Part shown: one piece after another, positions 34,001 to 43,070 of the stretch
Position numbering within the stretch: the first letter of the stretch is position 1
Layout of the letters: every line of letters starts with the position of its first letter
Assembly: GCF_037975245.1 (NCBI RefSeq)
Contig: NC_092572.1
Coordinates: 9,878,001-9,942,000 of the forward strand
Length of the DNA stretch: 64,000 bases
Reading direction: 5' to 3'
Origin: Apostichopus japonicus
Lineage: Eukaryota > Echinodermata > Holothuroidea > Aspidochirotida > Stichopodidae
The notes under the pieces: model-generated
Seen by the model: the letters and a program-made list of their open reading frames with translations, nothing else
Told to the model about the DNA's origin: nothing
Database searches by the model: none
Translations under genes and position numbers: made by a program

Positions 34001-34817
34001 GATTGAAAAAGTACCATCCATATATTCGTAAAATGTGTCCTTTCCGCATTAAATTGACATTTATTTTCTTCAAACATTTCTCATTTACATCAAAGTCACA
34101 TGTTCACCTACAAATTGCACGCTCTTCACGACCCATTTGTTTGGTATGATCCAATATAAATGTCATGAGGTCTATCCTTTTTCAATCTCATTCATATACT
34201 TAGAACTACATGAGGTAATAGAAACCATTTCGAAGAAAAGAGCATCTGATTGGGACGAATTAGCATTGTATGGCTTATCCCTATCCGGTAATGATGTTGC
34301 TTACCTAGAGAGAGCAGCCGAGTCAAACGAAGGCAAGTAGTTTGTGATTCATGAACGTTGAATATGTCAACATCATCTATAATCGGTACACTTTAAGTTT
34401 GGCATTGACCTTGCTTTAGACTGAACTTGTTCTTTTTAAAATAAGAGGTTTACTCTTGTGTTATGTAAAGTACCTCACTGCAATTAAGTGCACACTTCTT
34501 ATGTGATACATGTGACATAATTGTCATGAACTGAAAAAGTACAATGGGAAACTATTCTTGTTGCCATCAGTATTTGTTTTATATCCTCAAGGGGACTGTC
34601 AAGAGTATGTTATAGGATTATATGTTGATAAAAAGAGTCCAATATTAACATTAACTTCATTCAACAGTATTTATTTACGTAGTTTTTACTTGTCTATTAC
34701 TTAGCACGAGTACTCATGGCTATCTGCAAGTGGATGAGAACAAAGAAAATCAATAAAGATGTTCAGAAGACCTTGCAACAAAAAGCCTCTGATACTATAT
34801 CTAAGATTAGGTACTGA
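18989..34817 (+). CDS. Gene 2: three-Ig, single-pass receptor with four death domains and a repeated helical module (multi-exon span)
   Basis: Proposed exons: 18989-19005, 19612-19661, 19846-20142, 20540-20842, 21389-21607, 22092-22202, 24018-24078, 24305-24330, 24467-24527, 24756-24781, (25039 onward), 25223-25266, 26436-26564, 26759-26905, 27543-27594, 27768-28003, 28541-28669, 28876-29046, 29550-29607, 29803-30029, 30560-30691, 32113-32259, 33147-33174, 33344-33570, 34204-34332, 34705-34817. The ectodomain is a close paralogue of gene 1. Inside the cell come acidic low-complexity exons, then a repeating exon set: A and B (the two halves of a death domain), a linker, and C (a second helical module). 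The set occurs three times, followed by a final A+B with a stop. Phases repeat as 1-1, 1-1, 1-2, 2-1 in each set. Death domains bind other death domains, so assembly of a signalling complex at the membrane is expected. Apoptotic or NF-kB-type output is inference. Expression of the whole array as one transcript is not proven. Confidence 0.75.
19612..19661 (+). CDS. Gene 2 exon 2: signal-peptide core
   Basis: A 50-base exon between ctgtaag and gtaagt reading [16 protein letters not shown]. With MEPLKR it makes a typical signal peptide. It ends in phase 1. Confidence 0.65.
19846..20142 (+). CDS. Gene 2 exon 3: Ig-like domain 1 (V-type)
   Basis: A 297-base phase 1-1 exon. Cysteine in [10 protein letters not shown], tryptophan in NVVWEDF, second cysteine in [13 protein letters not shown]. 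Same length and boundaries as the gene 1 exon at 3659-3955, with mainly conservative differences. Confidence 0.85.
20540..20842 (+). CDS. Gene 2 exon 4: Ig-like domain 2
   Basis: A 303-base phase 1-1 exon ([36 protein letters not shown]). It keeps a single second cysteine where gene 1 has two. There are several N-x-S/T sites. The donor is gtaagt. Confidence 0.82.
21389..21607 (+). CDS. Gene 2 exon 5: short Ig-like domain 3
   Basis: A 219-base phase 1-1 exon ([35 protein letters not shown]), one codon longer than in gene 1. This membrane-proximal domain is distinctly less conserved than domains 1 and 2. Confidence 0.72.
22092..22202 (+). CDS. Gene 2 exon 6: transmembrane helix
   Basis: A 111-base phase 1-1 exon. 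A hydrophobic run ([20 protein letters not shown]) is followed by the basic stop-transfer stretch CRPGPREKK. It ends in phase 1 at gtaatt, which is compatible with both the acidic/death-domain exons and the pseudokinase juxtamembrane exon at 44549. Confidence 0.8.
22260..22510 (+). repeat. GGAT-type degenerate microsatellite
   Basis: Repeated GGATGGAT, GGTGGGTG and AATGGATGG-like units in the same intron position as the shorter repeat of gene 1 (about 5628-5675). Confidence 0.6.
23649..23670 (+). repeat. Perfect 10-bp hairpin
   Basis: GTACCGAAAG, a two-base spacer TC, then CTTTCGGTAC. Intronic. No terminator or regulatory role can be claimed. Confidence 0.5.
24018..24078 (+). CDS. Gene 2 acidic exon A
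   Basis: A 61-base exon (phase 1 to 2) after cttcccacag, reading [16 protein letters not shown] and ending LILKS at gtgagt. Charged, low complexity, cytoplasmic. Confidence 0.55.
24305..24330 (+). CDS. Gene 2 acidic exon B
   Basis: A 26-base exon (phase 2 to 1) reading EHKPPGNE, between tcttag and gtaatt. Tandem copy at 24756-24781. Confidence 0.5.
24467..24527 (+). CDS. Gene 2 acidic exon A' (tandem copy of A)
   Basis: A 61-base exon (phase 1 to 2) reading [20 protein letters not shown]. Same length, phase and splice sites as exon A. Confidence 0.55.
24756..24781 (+). CDS. Gene 2 acidic exon B' (tandem copy of B)
   Basis: A 26-base exon (phase 2 to 1) reading EQIPHGNE, between atattag and gtaatt. 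Confidence 0.5.
25039..25094 (+). CDS. Gene 2 possible acidic exon, 3' end unresolved
   Basis: After ttctatag the phase-1 frame reads [20 protein letters not shown]. No donor in phase 2 (needed for the exon at 25223) was found. Phase-1 donors occur after AGCTTCA-A and farther on, so it may splice directly to the first death-domain exon. The end given is only where similarity of character stops. Confidence 0.35.
25223..25266 (+). CDS. Gene 2 possible acidic exon
   Basis: A 44-base exon (phase 2 to 1) after tccttcag, reading [14 protein letters not shown], donor gtacat. Its phases fit splicing from exon A' (phase 2) and onward to the first death domain (phase 1), making it an alternative to exon B'. 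Confidence 0.45.
25267..26435 (+). other. Intron ahead of the death-domain array
   Basis: AT-rich sequence of about 1.2 kb. I see no exon, RNA gene or recognisable element in it. Confidence 0.4.
26436..26564 (+). CDS. Gene 2 death domain 1, first half
   Basis: A 129-base phase 1-1 exon. [20 protein letters not shown] then [15 protein letters not shown] fits helices 1-3 of a death domain (l...ia...W..lA..L.l....v..ie). Same length as the first-half exons at 28541 and 34204. Confidence 0.7.
26759..26905 (+). CDS. Gene 2 death domain 1, second half (diverged)
   Basis: A 147-base phase 1-1 exon ([18 protein letters not shown], then [12 protein letters not shown]). Same length as the second-half exon at 32113 and homologous by position and start to the one at 28876. 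The usual mL..W....g motif of helix 4-5 is weak. Confidence 0.55.
27543..27594 (+). CDS. Gene 2 linker exon 1
   Basis: A 52-base exon (phase 1 to 2) reading [17 protein letters not shown], from ttttag to gttcgt. Equivalent linkers are at 29550 and 33147. Confidence 0.45.
27768..28003 (+). CDS. Gene 2 module C1 (DED-like helical domain, tentative)
   Basis: A 236-base exon (phase 2 to 1). [16 protein letters not shown], later [18 protein letters not shown] and [15 protein letters not shown]. All three C modules share RIG..G.+.L near the start and L...L..c.l..AR.++...+E near the end. The second half recalls death-effector domains (L...g.i...n...L..L....r.dl...i). This assignment is a guess. Confidence 0.55.
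28541..28669 (+). CDS. Gene 2 death domain 2, first half
   Basis: A 129-base phase 1-1 exon after tgtattag. [20 protein letters not shown] then [16 protein letters not shown]. The core DWEIFA is shared with domains 1 and 3. The acceptor at 28540 was chosen over the AG eight bases later because only it keeps phase 1. Confidence 0.7.
28876..29046 (+). CDS. Gene 2 death domain 2, second half (diverged)
   Basis: A 171-base phase 1-1 exon ([18 protein letters not shown], then [15 protein letters not shown]), from gtag to gtaaga. It starts like the exon at 26759 (DQI...). Homology with the death-domain consensus is weaker than in domain 3. Confidence 0.5.
29550..29607 (+). CDS. Gene 2 linker exon 2
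   Basis: A 58-base exon (phase 1 to 2) reading [19 protein letters not shown], from cttcag to gtctgt. Confidence 0.45.
29803..30029 (+). CDS. Gene 2 module C2 (DED-like helical domain, tentative)
   Basis: A 227-base exon (phase 2 to 1). [16 protein letters not shown], later [20 protein letters not shown] and [16 protein letters not shown]. The acceptor (acaaaag) has a poor pyrimidine tract but is the only one keeping the frame. Same length as C3. Confidence 0.6.
30560..30691 (+). CDS. Gene 2 death domain 3, first half
   Basis: A 132-base phase 1-1 exon. [20 protein letters not shown] then [20 protein letters not shown] matches helices 1-3 of a death domain well. It ends at gtaaat. Confidence 0.72.
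30692..32112 (+). other. Intron inside death domain 3
   Basis: A 1.4-kb intron with a poly-C tract near 31130-31143 and A-rich stretches. No exon or complete element recognised. Confidence 0.4.
32113..32259 (+). CDS. Gene 2 death domain 3, second half
   Basis: A 147-base phase 1-1 exon. [20 protein letters not shown], then [12 protein letters not shown] is the clearest match in the array to helices 4-6 of a death domain (a..mL..W....g...t...L...L.....). Joined to 30560-30691 it completes a canonical domain. Confidence 0.75.
33147..33174 (+). CDS. Gene 2 linker exon 3
   Basis: A 28-base exon (phase 1 to 2) reading GKPTNGGDC, from tttatag to gtattc. Same phases as the other linkers, shorter. 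Confidence 0.4.
33344..33570 (+). CDS. Gene 2 module C3 (DED-like helical domain, tentative)
   Basis: A 227-base exon (phase 2 to 1). [16 protein letters not shown], later [20 protein letters not shown] and ITYIEK. It shares RIG..G.+.L and A.LF.AR..+.Y+E with C2. The middle part is the most diverged. Confidence 0.58.
34204..34332 (+). CDS. Gene 2 death domain 4, first half, with a GC donor
   Basis: A 129-base phase 1-1 exon. [20 protein letters not shown] then [17 protein letters not shown], a standard death-domain first half. The donor reads AAG|gcaagt, a GC-AG intron. No GT donor in the right phase is nearby. Confidence 0.68.
34705..34817 (+). CDS. Gene 2 death domain 4, second half, and stop
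   Basis: Terminal exon after ttacttag. [20 protein letters not shown] matches helix 4-5 of death domains (.L..W), then the protein ends IRY-stop at 34815-34817. AATAAA overlaps the stop codon (34817-34822) and repeats at 34821, so the 3' end would fall in the adjoining (TA)n repeat. Confidence 0.7.
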
Positions 34818-34824
34818 ATAAATA

Positions 34825-35016
<192 letters not shown>

Positions 35017-35039
35017 GGAGAATGAGAGAGATGTGGAGC

Positions 35040-35570
35040 CCCTTTTGGAGTTGCTTACGTAGAACTTGTTATCTTGGGATTCTTGGCGGCACTTTTATAT
35101 GAGTTCCAGACGTTTGTTAAGGTGGGATCGTTTAGCTGCGATGATGGGGTTTTTTTTTGTTAGGCAAATGTACCACCGCTTCAATTCGTTGTTGTAGGCT
35201 TGTGATATGCTGGCGATCGACCACTTGATGGTGAATGGCTTGCTGGTTTGCTTCAGCTGCCCATCATGTTATAGAGTTCCGTAGGGTTTTGTTGTTTTTG
35301 GTGGTTGAATAACTGCTTGCGGTTGTCATATCTAAGCTTGAAAGGAGTTTCAGTTAGACCTATTTGGGTCATAGAGATGTAGTTTTGTTTGGCTTTGGCT
35401 TCAAAGATGGTGTTAGCTGCCTGACAATTTCCTTTTAGTGAGCAAATGTCCTTTTGTCGGCAGTTGCTAGCTTCCTTTAAGTTCTTAGTGTTAGTGGCTG
35501 AAATGTATTTGTTGTGTCCTTTTATTATGTTGGCGATGTTGGGCATGCAGCTATAGCTGATCTTTACCAT
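35040..35570 (-). mobile_element. Fragment of a Penelope-like (or similar) retroelement, C-terminal part
   Basis: On the minus strand, 35570-35253 reads VKISYSCMPNIANIIKGHN, then ASNCRQKDICSLKGNCQAAN and ISMTQIGLTETPFKLRYDN. It continues, after a stop, as FTIKWSIASISQAYNNELKR and LNKRLELI. The series (SYSCmpN.a.iI..HN, CNCR...CpL.g.C, Y.GlTe..FK.Ry, W.i...a..Y....K, LNKR.El) is one I know from the C-terminal nuclease-like part of Penelope-type elements in marine invertebrates. It is broken by a stop and incomplete. The superfamily label is tentative. Confidence 0.55.
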
Positions 35571-37175
35571 GTTTCTGTTGAATATCTTGTTAAGTACTGA
35601 CGTTTTGGGTGAAATGTTTGTTGAAATTATATTTCTACATATTTCGGATCGCTAGCGTTATCATGCACATTTACAAAATTCACTTCAGACAATTCGAACC
35701 TTCATCATTGATAGAATCGACAATGATGCTGAAATTATATATCGAATAGTGCTTGATTTAGCAAGGACATTATTGCAGAACACGCATGACTCATGTTGTT
35801 GTTTTCCTTCTTCATCCAATGTATTTTACTGGTTATTTTTTCGATGGTCTTTTTAGTCGTAGACTATTCAGAAAATCTGATTTTTATAAGTGAAAATAAA
35901 GGGAGCGATTGGAATAGGTTTACATATCAACTGTTTTTTTTTTTCATCAGGAACTGATGCTTGGCAACTTTTATCAGTTAACAAGTGAGTGGACAGACAT
36001 ATGGTGATCGACATAAAAAATGTCCGCTTCAGCTGCTTGTTTTTTTTTTCACTTTGTGACCGCTAAAATCAAGTGACATGATATTAGAGTTGCTTGAAAT
36101 GGAAGAACAGAATTGACAACAGATATACTGATGTCAGTTGTGGGTTCACTCCAGAGCTGGTAGAGACGTTATCACTTAGTTATGTAACGCACTTACACCT
36201 CTATTTGTTGATATTAATCATGTATTAAGCTTTTTTGCAAAGGAACTTAATTCTTCTTTGAACATAATGTTTACAATTTTGTTTACCTTTACAAAAGTCA
36301 GTTGCTTCCTGATACGCTATCGTAAAAATGCTTTGTTTATTCACCAGAGCTTGTGAACACATTTTCACTGTATATACTCATTGTATATATGAACCGATGC
36401 ATTGTATATATTAACCGCCTAACGATCATTTTTTTAATTATTTGTTATCACACTGTCCAGTTTCTCTCATATGTGTTTTCAATTTGTGCTATCTCAGACG
36501 AAATAAATTATCAAACAATGTTTTTTCTAGATATCATTCCCCCACCCCGTATTTAAAGTGTTCTTACTTCTTAAAAAACACAGAGTAGTGTAAACTCGTT
36601 AATAGTAACGTGGTTTATTTTGTGTATATACATTTAAATTGAGAAGGCACTGATCTATCCGTTCACTGCGCGTACATAATTGTCATGTTGAAACTAAATA
36701 TCAAACAATTGACGACACAACACAAAGCATGTACCTCTCTATGAAAATTGTATAAAGCTTTGTGTTTTGGGTAACCATTCAATCACATCTCAAGTTGATA
36801 TAACGCCTATAAAGACGAATACTGACAGCAATAGGACTATTCCTTAAATTACTTCAGAACCGATTAAGACTAATTATTCATTCATTTTTGAGTAAATTAA
36901 ACATTTCTTTTGTGATTCTAATATGACGACTTATTTTATCGGTATCACAACTATAAGTTAACCGTTAAAACGGGATTTCCAAGGAACTGTCCTAAATTAC
37001 CCAACAGGAGCAATTTTGAGCAGAACTGCTCATTAATAGAAAATACGTGTTGCTAACGGTAAGGAAGTACTTTTGAACAAATTCATTGTTTAACTGAGAA
37101 GTATTCGTAGAGATATTAAATTTCCTGCTAATGACTTTATGAATATTAACTTTCCCTTTGCTAACGGTAGTAAAG
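35571..37175 (+). other. Unassigned sequence between gene 2 and the hAT element
   Basis: AT-rich DNA of 1.6 kb. I see no exon, RNA gene or intact element. Short frames here have no family signature. Confidence 0.35.
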
Positions 37176-38071
37176 CATGGGCGTCAGCAGGTTTCAGAAA
37201 GTGAGGGGGGAACTATACTATCTAAGCGGAGCGCCACCATTGGTTGGCGCGTAGCGTACCAGAAAATTTTGGGTACATAAGACCCCCTAGATCGCAGGAG
37301 ACGGCCTTCCTGAGTCGTTTTTAGTTACATCAGAACCAGATCTGTGAGGAGAAATTTTGTCTCACAAAACTAAATTCCGACAGAAAGTACTGGTAGAAAG
37401 ATGCCGTTCTGACACCAAGGGAGACGAATTACACAGCGTCCATCTCAAACGAAATATTGAAAAAGTGGCGCCGTCACCTCCGGGATGAGTGGAGTGGTAT
37501 ATATAATACATGCATGTAGGTGCGAGACGTCAGTTGTTATGTGCCTAGGTACTTTAATAATAATAATCAGAAAAAAGGCACCGCGCGCAGAGCGTGTGTA
37601 GCGCCTAGCCGGCACTCAACAATAAAGATCTACCATATCCGGCGAATACATGTAGCCTTAATTACTTAACCCCTACACCCCTATTCGTCCGTCCAGTCCA
37701 AGGGACTGGAGGTAGTGATATGAACATAGTAACTCATCACCATCTACCTGTATGGCTTACCTAATCCCTTGGAACCCATACAAACAACATGTGTGCAAGA
37801 TTCAATACACTTTCGAATGGTCTCTCCCCCCCCCCCCGAACGAATTAAATGGGCAGATTTAGGATATTGGGAGATAAATGACGGTGCAAGTGATAGATAG
37901 CAGGGGCCCAGGGAGTCCAGATTTCTTGACCTTAAATAGAAAATCGCGCATATGCATGTGATTTTTTTTAATAACTACTCTGAAAAGTGGGGGGGACAAA
38001 TGATATGATATCCCCTCCACTTTTGAAAGTGGGGGACATGTCCCCCCGTCCCCCACCTGTTGACGCCTATG
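37176..38071 (+). mobile_element. Nonautonomous hAT-type DNA transposon, 896 bp
   Basis: Terminal inverted repeats CATGGGCGTCAGCAGG (left) and CCTGTTGACGCCTATG (right) match at 14 of 16 positions. They are flanked by an identical 8-base direct repeat, TAGTAAAG, at 37168-37175 and 38072-38079. An 8-bp target duplication with C-A-x-G-G-G-C-G-type ends is typical of hAT elements. There is no transposase frame. The interior is more GC-rich than its surroundings. Confidence 0.85.
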
Positions 38072-38079
38072 TAGTAAAG

Positions 38080-41000
38080 TACTGTTGTAAAAAATAATCT
38101 TCTTACTAAAAGTATGCCTAGAGATTATATCGCAATAATTGGTTTCCAGCTGATAAATCTAAGAATATTATTTTCTCTTTACCGCATTCCAAAATTGGAC
38201 ATGTTCATCACTATGTGACCTATCATTAAGTCTGTTACATCGTTAATGTTGTTTGTTACAAAAGATCCGAATGGATTTTATATTTTTTCTACAAAACAAC
38301 GACATTGCAAATGAAAAAGAGATTGATCACGGGCTTCTGTAAATTGAATAGTACCCTACAATTGATTCTTTCAATGGAATCACTAAGATCTGCTTATTAT
38401 TTGCCTTCAACTAGGTGTTTGTTGAAAAATGAACTGATGTAAACCCTAATACCATAAAGCTGTTTTCGTATATAAATATCAGGATATCATGTTACAATGC
38501 TTAGTAAGTATAGTCCCAAGATAACGGACTGATTTGCATCGTATAACACAAACGACTTTCAACGAATTTTAAAATTAACAAAAAATGTAATATAGTAGTG
38601 GTGTTTACGTCTAGCACACACATATACAGTATATGCTATAAATTTACAACATTCAGTCCAGTTAACAATTGATATAGCAATAAAATGTCATATAGAATGA
38701 TAAAGTCGATTTTCTGTTGCTTATAACATAGTTTAGTGTACCAGTACTTAATTTTATCGATCTGCCACCCAAAATATATGTTGAAATCATGTTCTCTCTG
38801 CATAGAGCTACATCAAATGTGACATTTGAAAGTCATGGGGTAGTTAAATACACCGATTCTTTGAGAAGAGCGGTGTGTTTAATACAATTTCTGTAAAGAA
38901 TCTGATTAATTAGCTATAATTATCTTATCGCACAGCTGTTGCTATCTTTTTAATGCCGTACACAAGCAACAGGATACACGTTTGACACCATGCACCAACT
39001 GACAACCTAAATATATGTTGAAAACCTTCTTCTCTTTGTGCAAATACAAATTATCTAGAGATTCTTAATTATAAGCTTGAACTATTTTAATGCACAGATG
39101 TTGCTAATTTGTATCAAAATGCCGTGAAACAGCAACAATATACACCTTTTAGCACCATTCTCACTTACATGACATAGCGACATCCGAACACCAGCAACAA
39201 TTACCACATTCTATCTGGATGCCCATTTACAAGACCTGACGACGTTTTCGATTCTAGAAGTATCTTCGTTGAAAGCAACAACAGAGGGCCTGCATGGATC
39301 GACACGCCTGGCTCTTCTCACTCTTTCGCAATGAAAAACATATATATTGCAAAAGATCATTATTGTCAACTTTATTATAGTTCTTCCTTTTCTGAATACA
39401 GCATATGTGTATATGATGGTATACAATTCTGCACGCAAGCTAAATATTTCATTTAGTTAATGGATATTCCCGTAGCTGGAATGCTTCTTATGTTTTTTTG
39501 TTGTTGTTATTTTTAATTATTTTTAGGCAATGATATTCATACATAATTAATAAAGAGAGAAAGGGTAACGTTTTCACATTAGGACAATACAGCTTTTAGA
39601 GAAAAATGTCATGATGACGTCATAGAACACCTGATAAGATCCACTACCAAGAGTAAGGAAAAGTAATCTGCTAGAAATATTGCACATTAAAAATGATCAA
39701 ATATGGTGTTAAGAAGGATTTAGTATGCTGTTTTCAGAACATTTCCCTATCCACTTTGGCACCGAGTTGTGTGCCACCAGAATATCCCTTGCAGAAACTA
39801 GTCACTTGCACATGGGTGATGCAAAGCACTTGAATCAATTATGCGTAGTTCACTGATTGGTACATTTTTTATTCCGAAAAAAATCAAGCTTACTCAGAAA
39901 CCATTCCTATCTTAAAATATATAAATCATGTGTATGGAATCATACAAAAGTAGGGTGTACACCAACGGATACTTCAAGAAGAAATAGTAAACCAAGCTAT
40001 GTTCTGTATTTCATTGGAAGCTTCTGCTGCAGATGTACACATACTTACGAGGGTTACTCTACGACGATGTTTTACGGGTTTAGTGCATGTTTAGCATCGG
40101 TCATTGCATACTACTTTATAAATAGGTGATGTTCAAATAAAGTACCACCATGTCTGCATCATCGAACCAAAACAAAACTTGATGATTGTCCACTTTACAT
40201 TAATGGACTATCGTTCAAATGTAATTGCTTTACTTGATTATTGCCAATACAATTACATTTCTAAATGTTAAAATAGCAAATAGCTCATTCACTTTCCTTT
40301 CAAAAGTCAGCAATATTTATTGTAATAACAAGGATTAAGTTATTACAAATTGCACAAAATTATGACTAATGTTTTCTTACTCCCATATTTTACACAATGT
40401 TTAAAAAATGTGAGTGTAAGAAGTGTTCTGCTTCACTTAATTAACACATAACCTTAGAGACAATAATGTCACGATTGTAATAAAGTTAAAATACTGGTAA
40501 TGTATTTTATACCGAAACAGTTCTGAACGGCCAAGGTATTTTTTTAATATATTTTGTTACATGTTTATTACGAATGTATTTGGAAGTGACACTGCACTAA
40601 TTATTACAAATCGTGGAACACTTATCTCAGTCGTAATCATTTTTTTTCTTTAGAAATAAACAATTAACGAGTTCACCTTAGTGTGACTTGTGAATTATCA
40701 ACAGAGTAAAGGACCCCAAATTCTAAGTTTGATGCTTTTTGATGAGACTATTACAATAAGTAAAACTTATAAGAAGAGGCAATATTCTATGAAACGTTTA
40801 GTGTTGTATTTCTGCGACGTTGTAATAACCGCTTATCTTACACTAAAAAGTCTGCACGATTGACTATATCGTGTGAAAATTGCGTTTGCCAATGAATTTG
40901 CTCATTTTAATGTCACTCGTGACTTATTAACAGAGCCAAAAGAAATATCGATTAATCTGTTGCTTGCTAATGGGGCTGTAACAAGAAGTGTACTGATACG

Positions 41001-42182
41001 AGTACTGAACATTAGTCTATAGAACGTGTCGTGTTGTATAGCTTCGACCCCTTGATTACGCTTATCTAACACCTAAGAAAACTCACATTTACACTGCCGT
41101 TGATTGATGCAGGATGCAAAAAAAAAGCTGTCCTTTTGCATACGTTGTCGATTCTTTAGTCTTTCAAATATTGCATATAAATGAAATATATTAACTTTTG
41201 TATTGTACGAACGGTGTTGCCTACTTTCAAATGTCTTTCTACATTTACCACATCAAATACCATTGCACTTTAAATTTGACGACGACACTTAGAACCAATC
41301 ATGTACTCTACTTTGTTTTGTCGCTGGCCGCCACCCCACTGTACATCAACATTTCGTTGCAACTAATGGAGGTATGATCGTCGTTCTCGGTTTTGGAAAA
41401 TGTTCGAATTGGAAACTACAGCAATTCAACAAGAGACTACAAATCTTCAAGTTTCCTACTGTCTGACAAGTAGCTCAATTCTAGTAGAAGAAACGTTGCC
41501 TTTATATTGTTATGTTACAGAGAAAACTTAACGGGCTGCAGTTAATTGATATTGATCACGAAGGTAGCAAGAATGGTTCATCGTATGAATAAAATTGACA
41601 ATGTGCGCGAGTTAACTACTATTGTTGGAACTACGCCTTCAAATGTCACTTCTCAGAGACAATTGAATGTGTATGAACAAAGCGTAACAAAATGTTGATA
41701 TATCAAGAAGATTCACAACAGGGCAGCAAGCTCAAAAAACGAGTTCTAGTGTTTGCTACCGTTTGAATTTGGTCAAAGTGTTTTCCATGTCCTTGATTAC
41801 ACAGGAAATATTTTTTAAACAAGTTTCGTCTCAGGAACTTAAACAAATTCCTTTGATGTTCCTTTTTCAACGATCTTTCTTTTTTTTCATTTCAATAAAG
41901 AACATGTTCTTTCGACCTTGCATAGTTAGCGTTACTTTCTTTTCTGCTACAGATTTATTTAGTTAAGATAGTTTTTTGGTTCATTTTCTATAAATACTCT
42001 CGCAGTAATTCATATTCCAAATATAGGCGTACTGAACAGTAACAACAGTAACTCTAATAACGTATTAACTAGTAAATTTCAATCCAATGTACCATGGCTT
42101 TTCATTGGCTCCCCATCAAAGAAATGCAGCAGAAATAGGAATCGCAACCATATATTTTGCACGCTATATGAAGATGCAAATT
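38080..42182 (+). other. Unassigned 4-kb stretch
   Basis: No Ig, transmembrane or kinase exon could be recognised here, which matters because the pseudokinase cassette downstream lacks an ectodomain. The longest frame (39857-40129, a small hydrophobic C-terminal stretch) shows no known family. Confidence 0.35.
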
Positions 42183-43070
42183 ATTGTTTTGTCAATATGG
42201 AAGACAAATGACTGTATTCACTGTAACGTAGGAAAACAAGGTAATAATCTTCAACCAGACCTTTGTTTCATTATTCATTCGTTGGTTAACCGAAGTGGTT
42301 TATAAGCAGAACAACCAGGTAATACTGGGCCAGTATTGTGCTAAAGAAGTCATATAACATTTGTCTTCCTTTGGATATAACCTACAATTATGTCACCAGT
42401 TAGTTTTCTGTAGGTTTCTTCGGTTGAGCTATTTCTGGGCGTTAGGCAGCTTGTTCAAAGCATCCCAACGTTGAATTGTGGAAGAAAATATTCAGACTTA
42501 ACAGAACATCCTAAGTTGTATGGATTGTGGTGAATCAGAATGTCACAAAATATTAAATACAAATGACTGGCGTAGTAAGTTATTAATGGTACGGTTATAT
42601 TTATGAACCAGAGTGACCATTAATCTAATTCGTTGTTTTATTCACATTACTGTGCCCATTTCTTATGTATATTATATTTGTATGTTCTTTATAATCCTTT
42701 CTTATATCATTTTGTACTTTTATTGCTGTTGTTATTACTTTTAGGTTTTCTTAAGTTTGGTAATTTTATTTTCCAGGTTTTGGTTCTTTTGTACAGTGCT
42801 CTTGAGCATGCTTTATTTCTTGATAACAGCACTTTAATATATGGTATTTATTATTTATTATACTAGCAGGAGTAAGCAAACGTTCTCAGTGCAAAGTATG
42901 TCTCATCATTAATCATAGTCTAACAGATAAATTAAAATGGTCACATGGATACGTTGACTTAAATTATGTCTTCAAAAAAGACACATTTATAAATATTTGT
43001 TGGAATACATATATAAACTACTGTATAACATGAAATTGCCCTGTCACTAATATCGAAAATCTAAACTATG
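42183..43070 (+). repeat. 888-bp tandem duplication, unit 1
   Basis: Starts ATTGTTTTGTCAATATGG and is followed immediately by a nearly identical second unit. The only difference I noticed is gtgaaTcag against gtgaaAcag (near 42534 and 43422). Confidence 0.9.

Noticed and set aside
42633-42866. A 77-codon hydrophobic frame present twice, identically (also 43521-43754)
   Set aside because: The identity is explained by the 888-bp DNA duplication. The peptide is a translation of a T-rich intron with leucine runs and no start context or homologue in gene 1.
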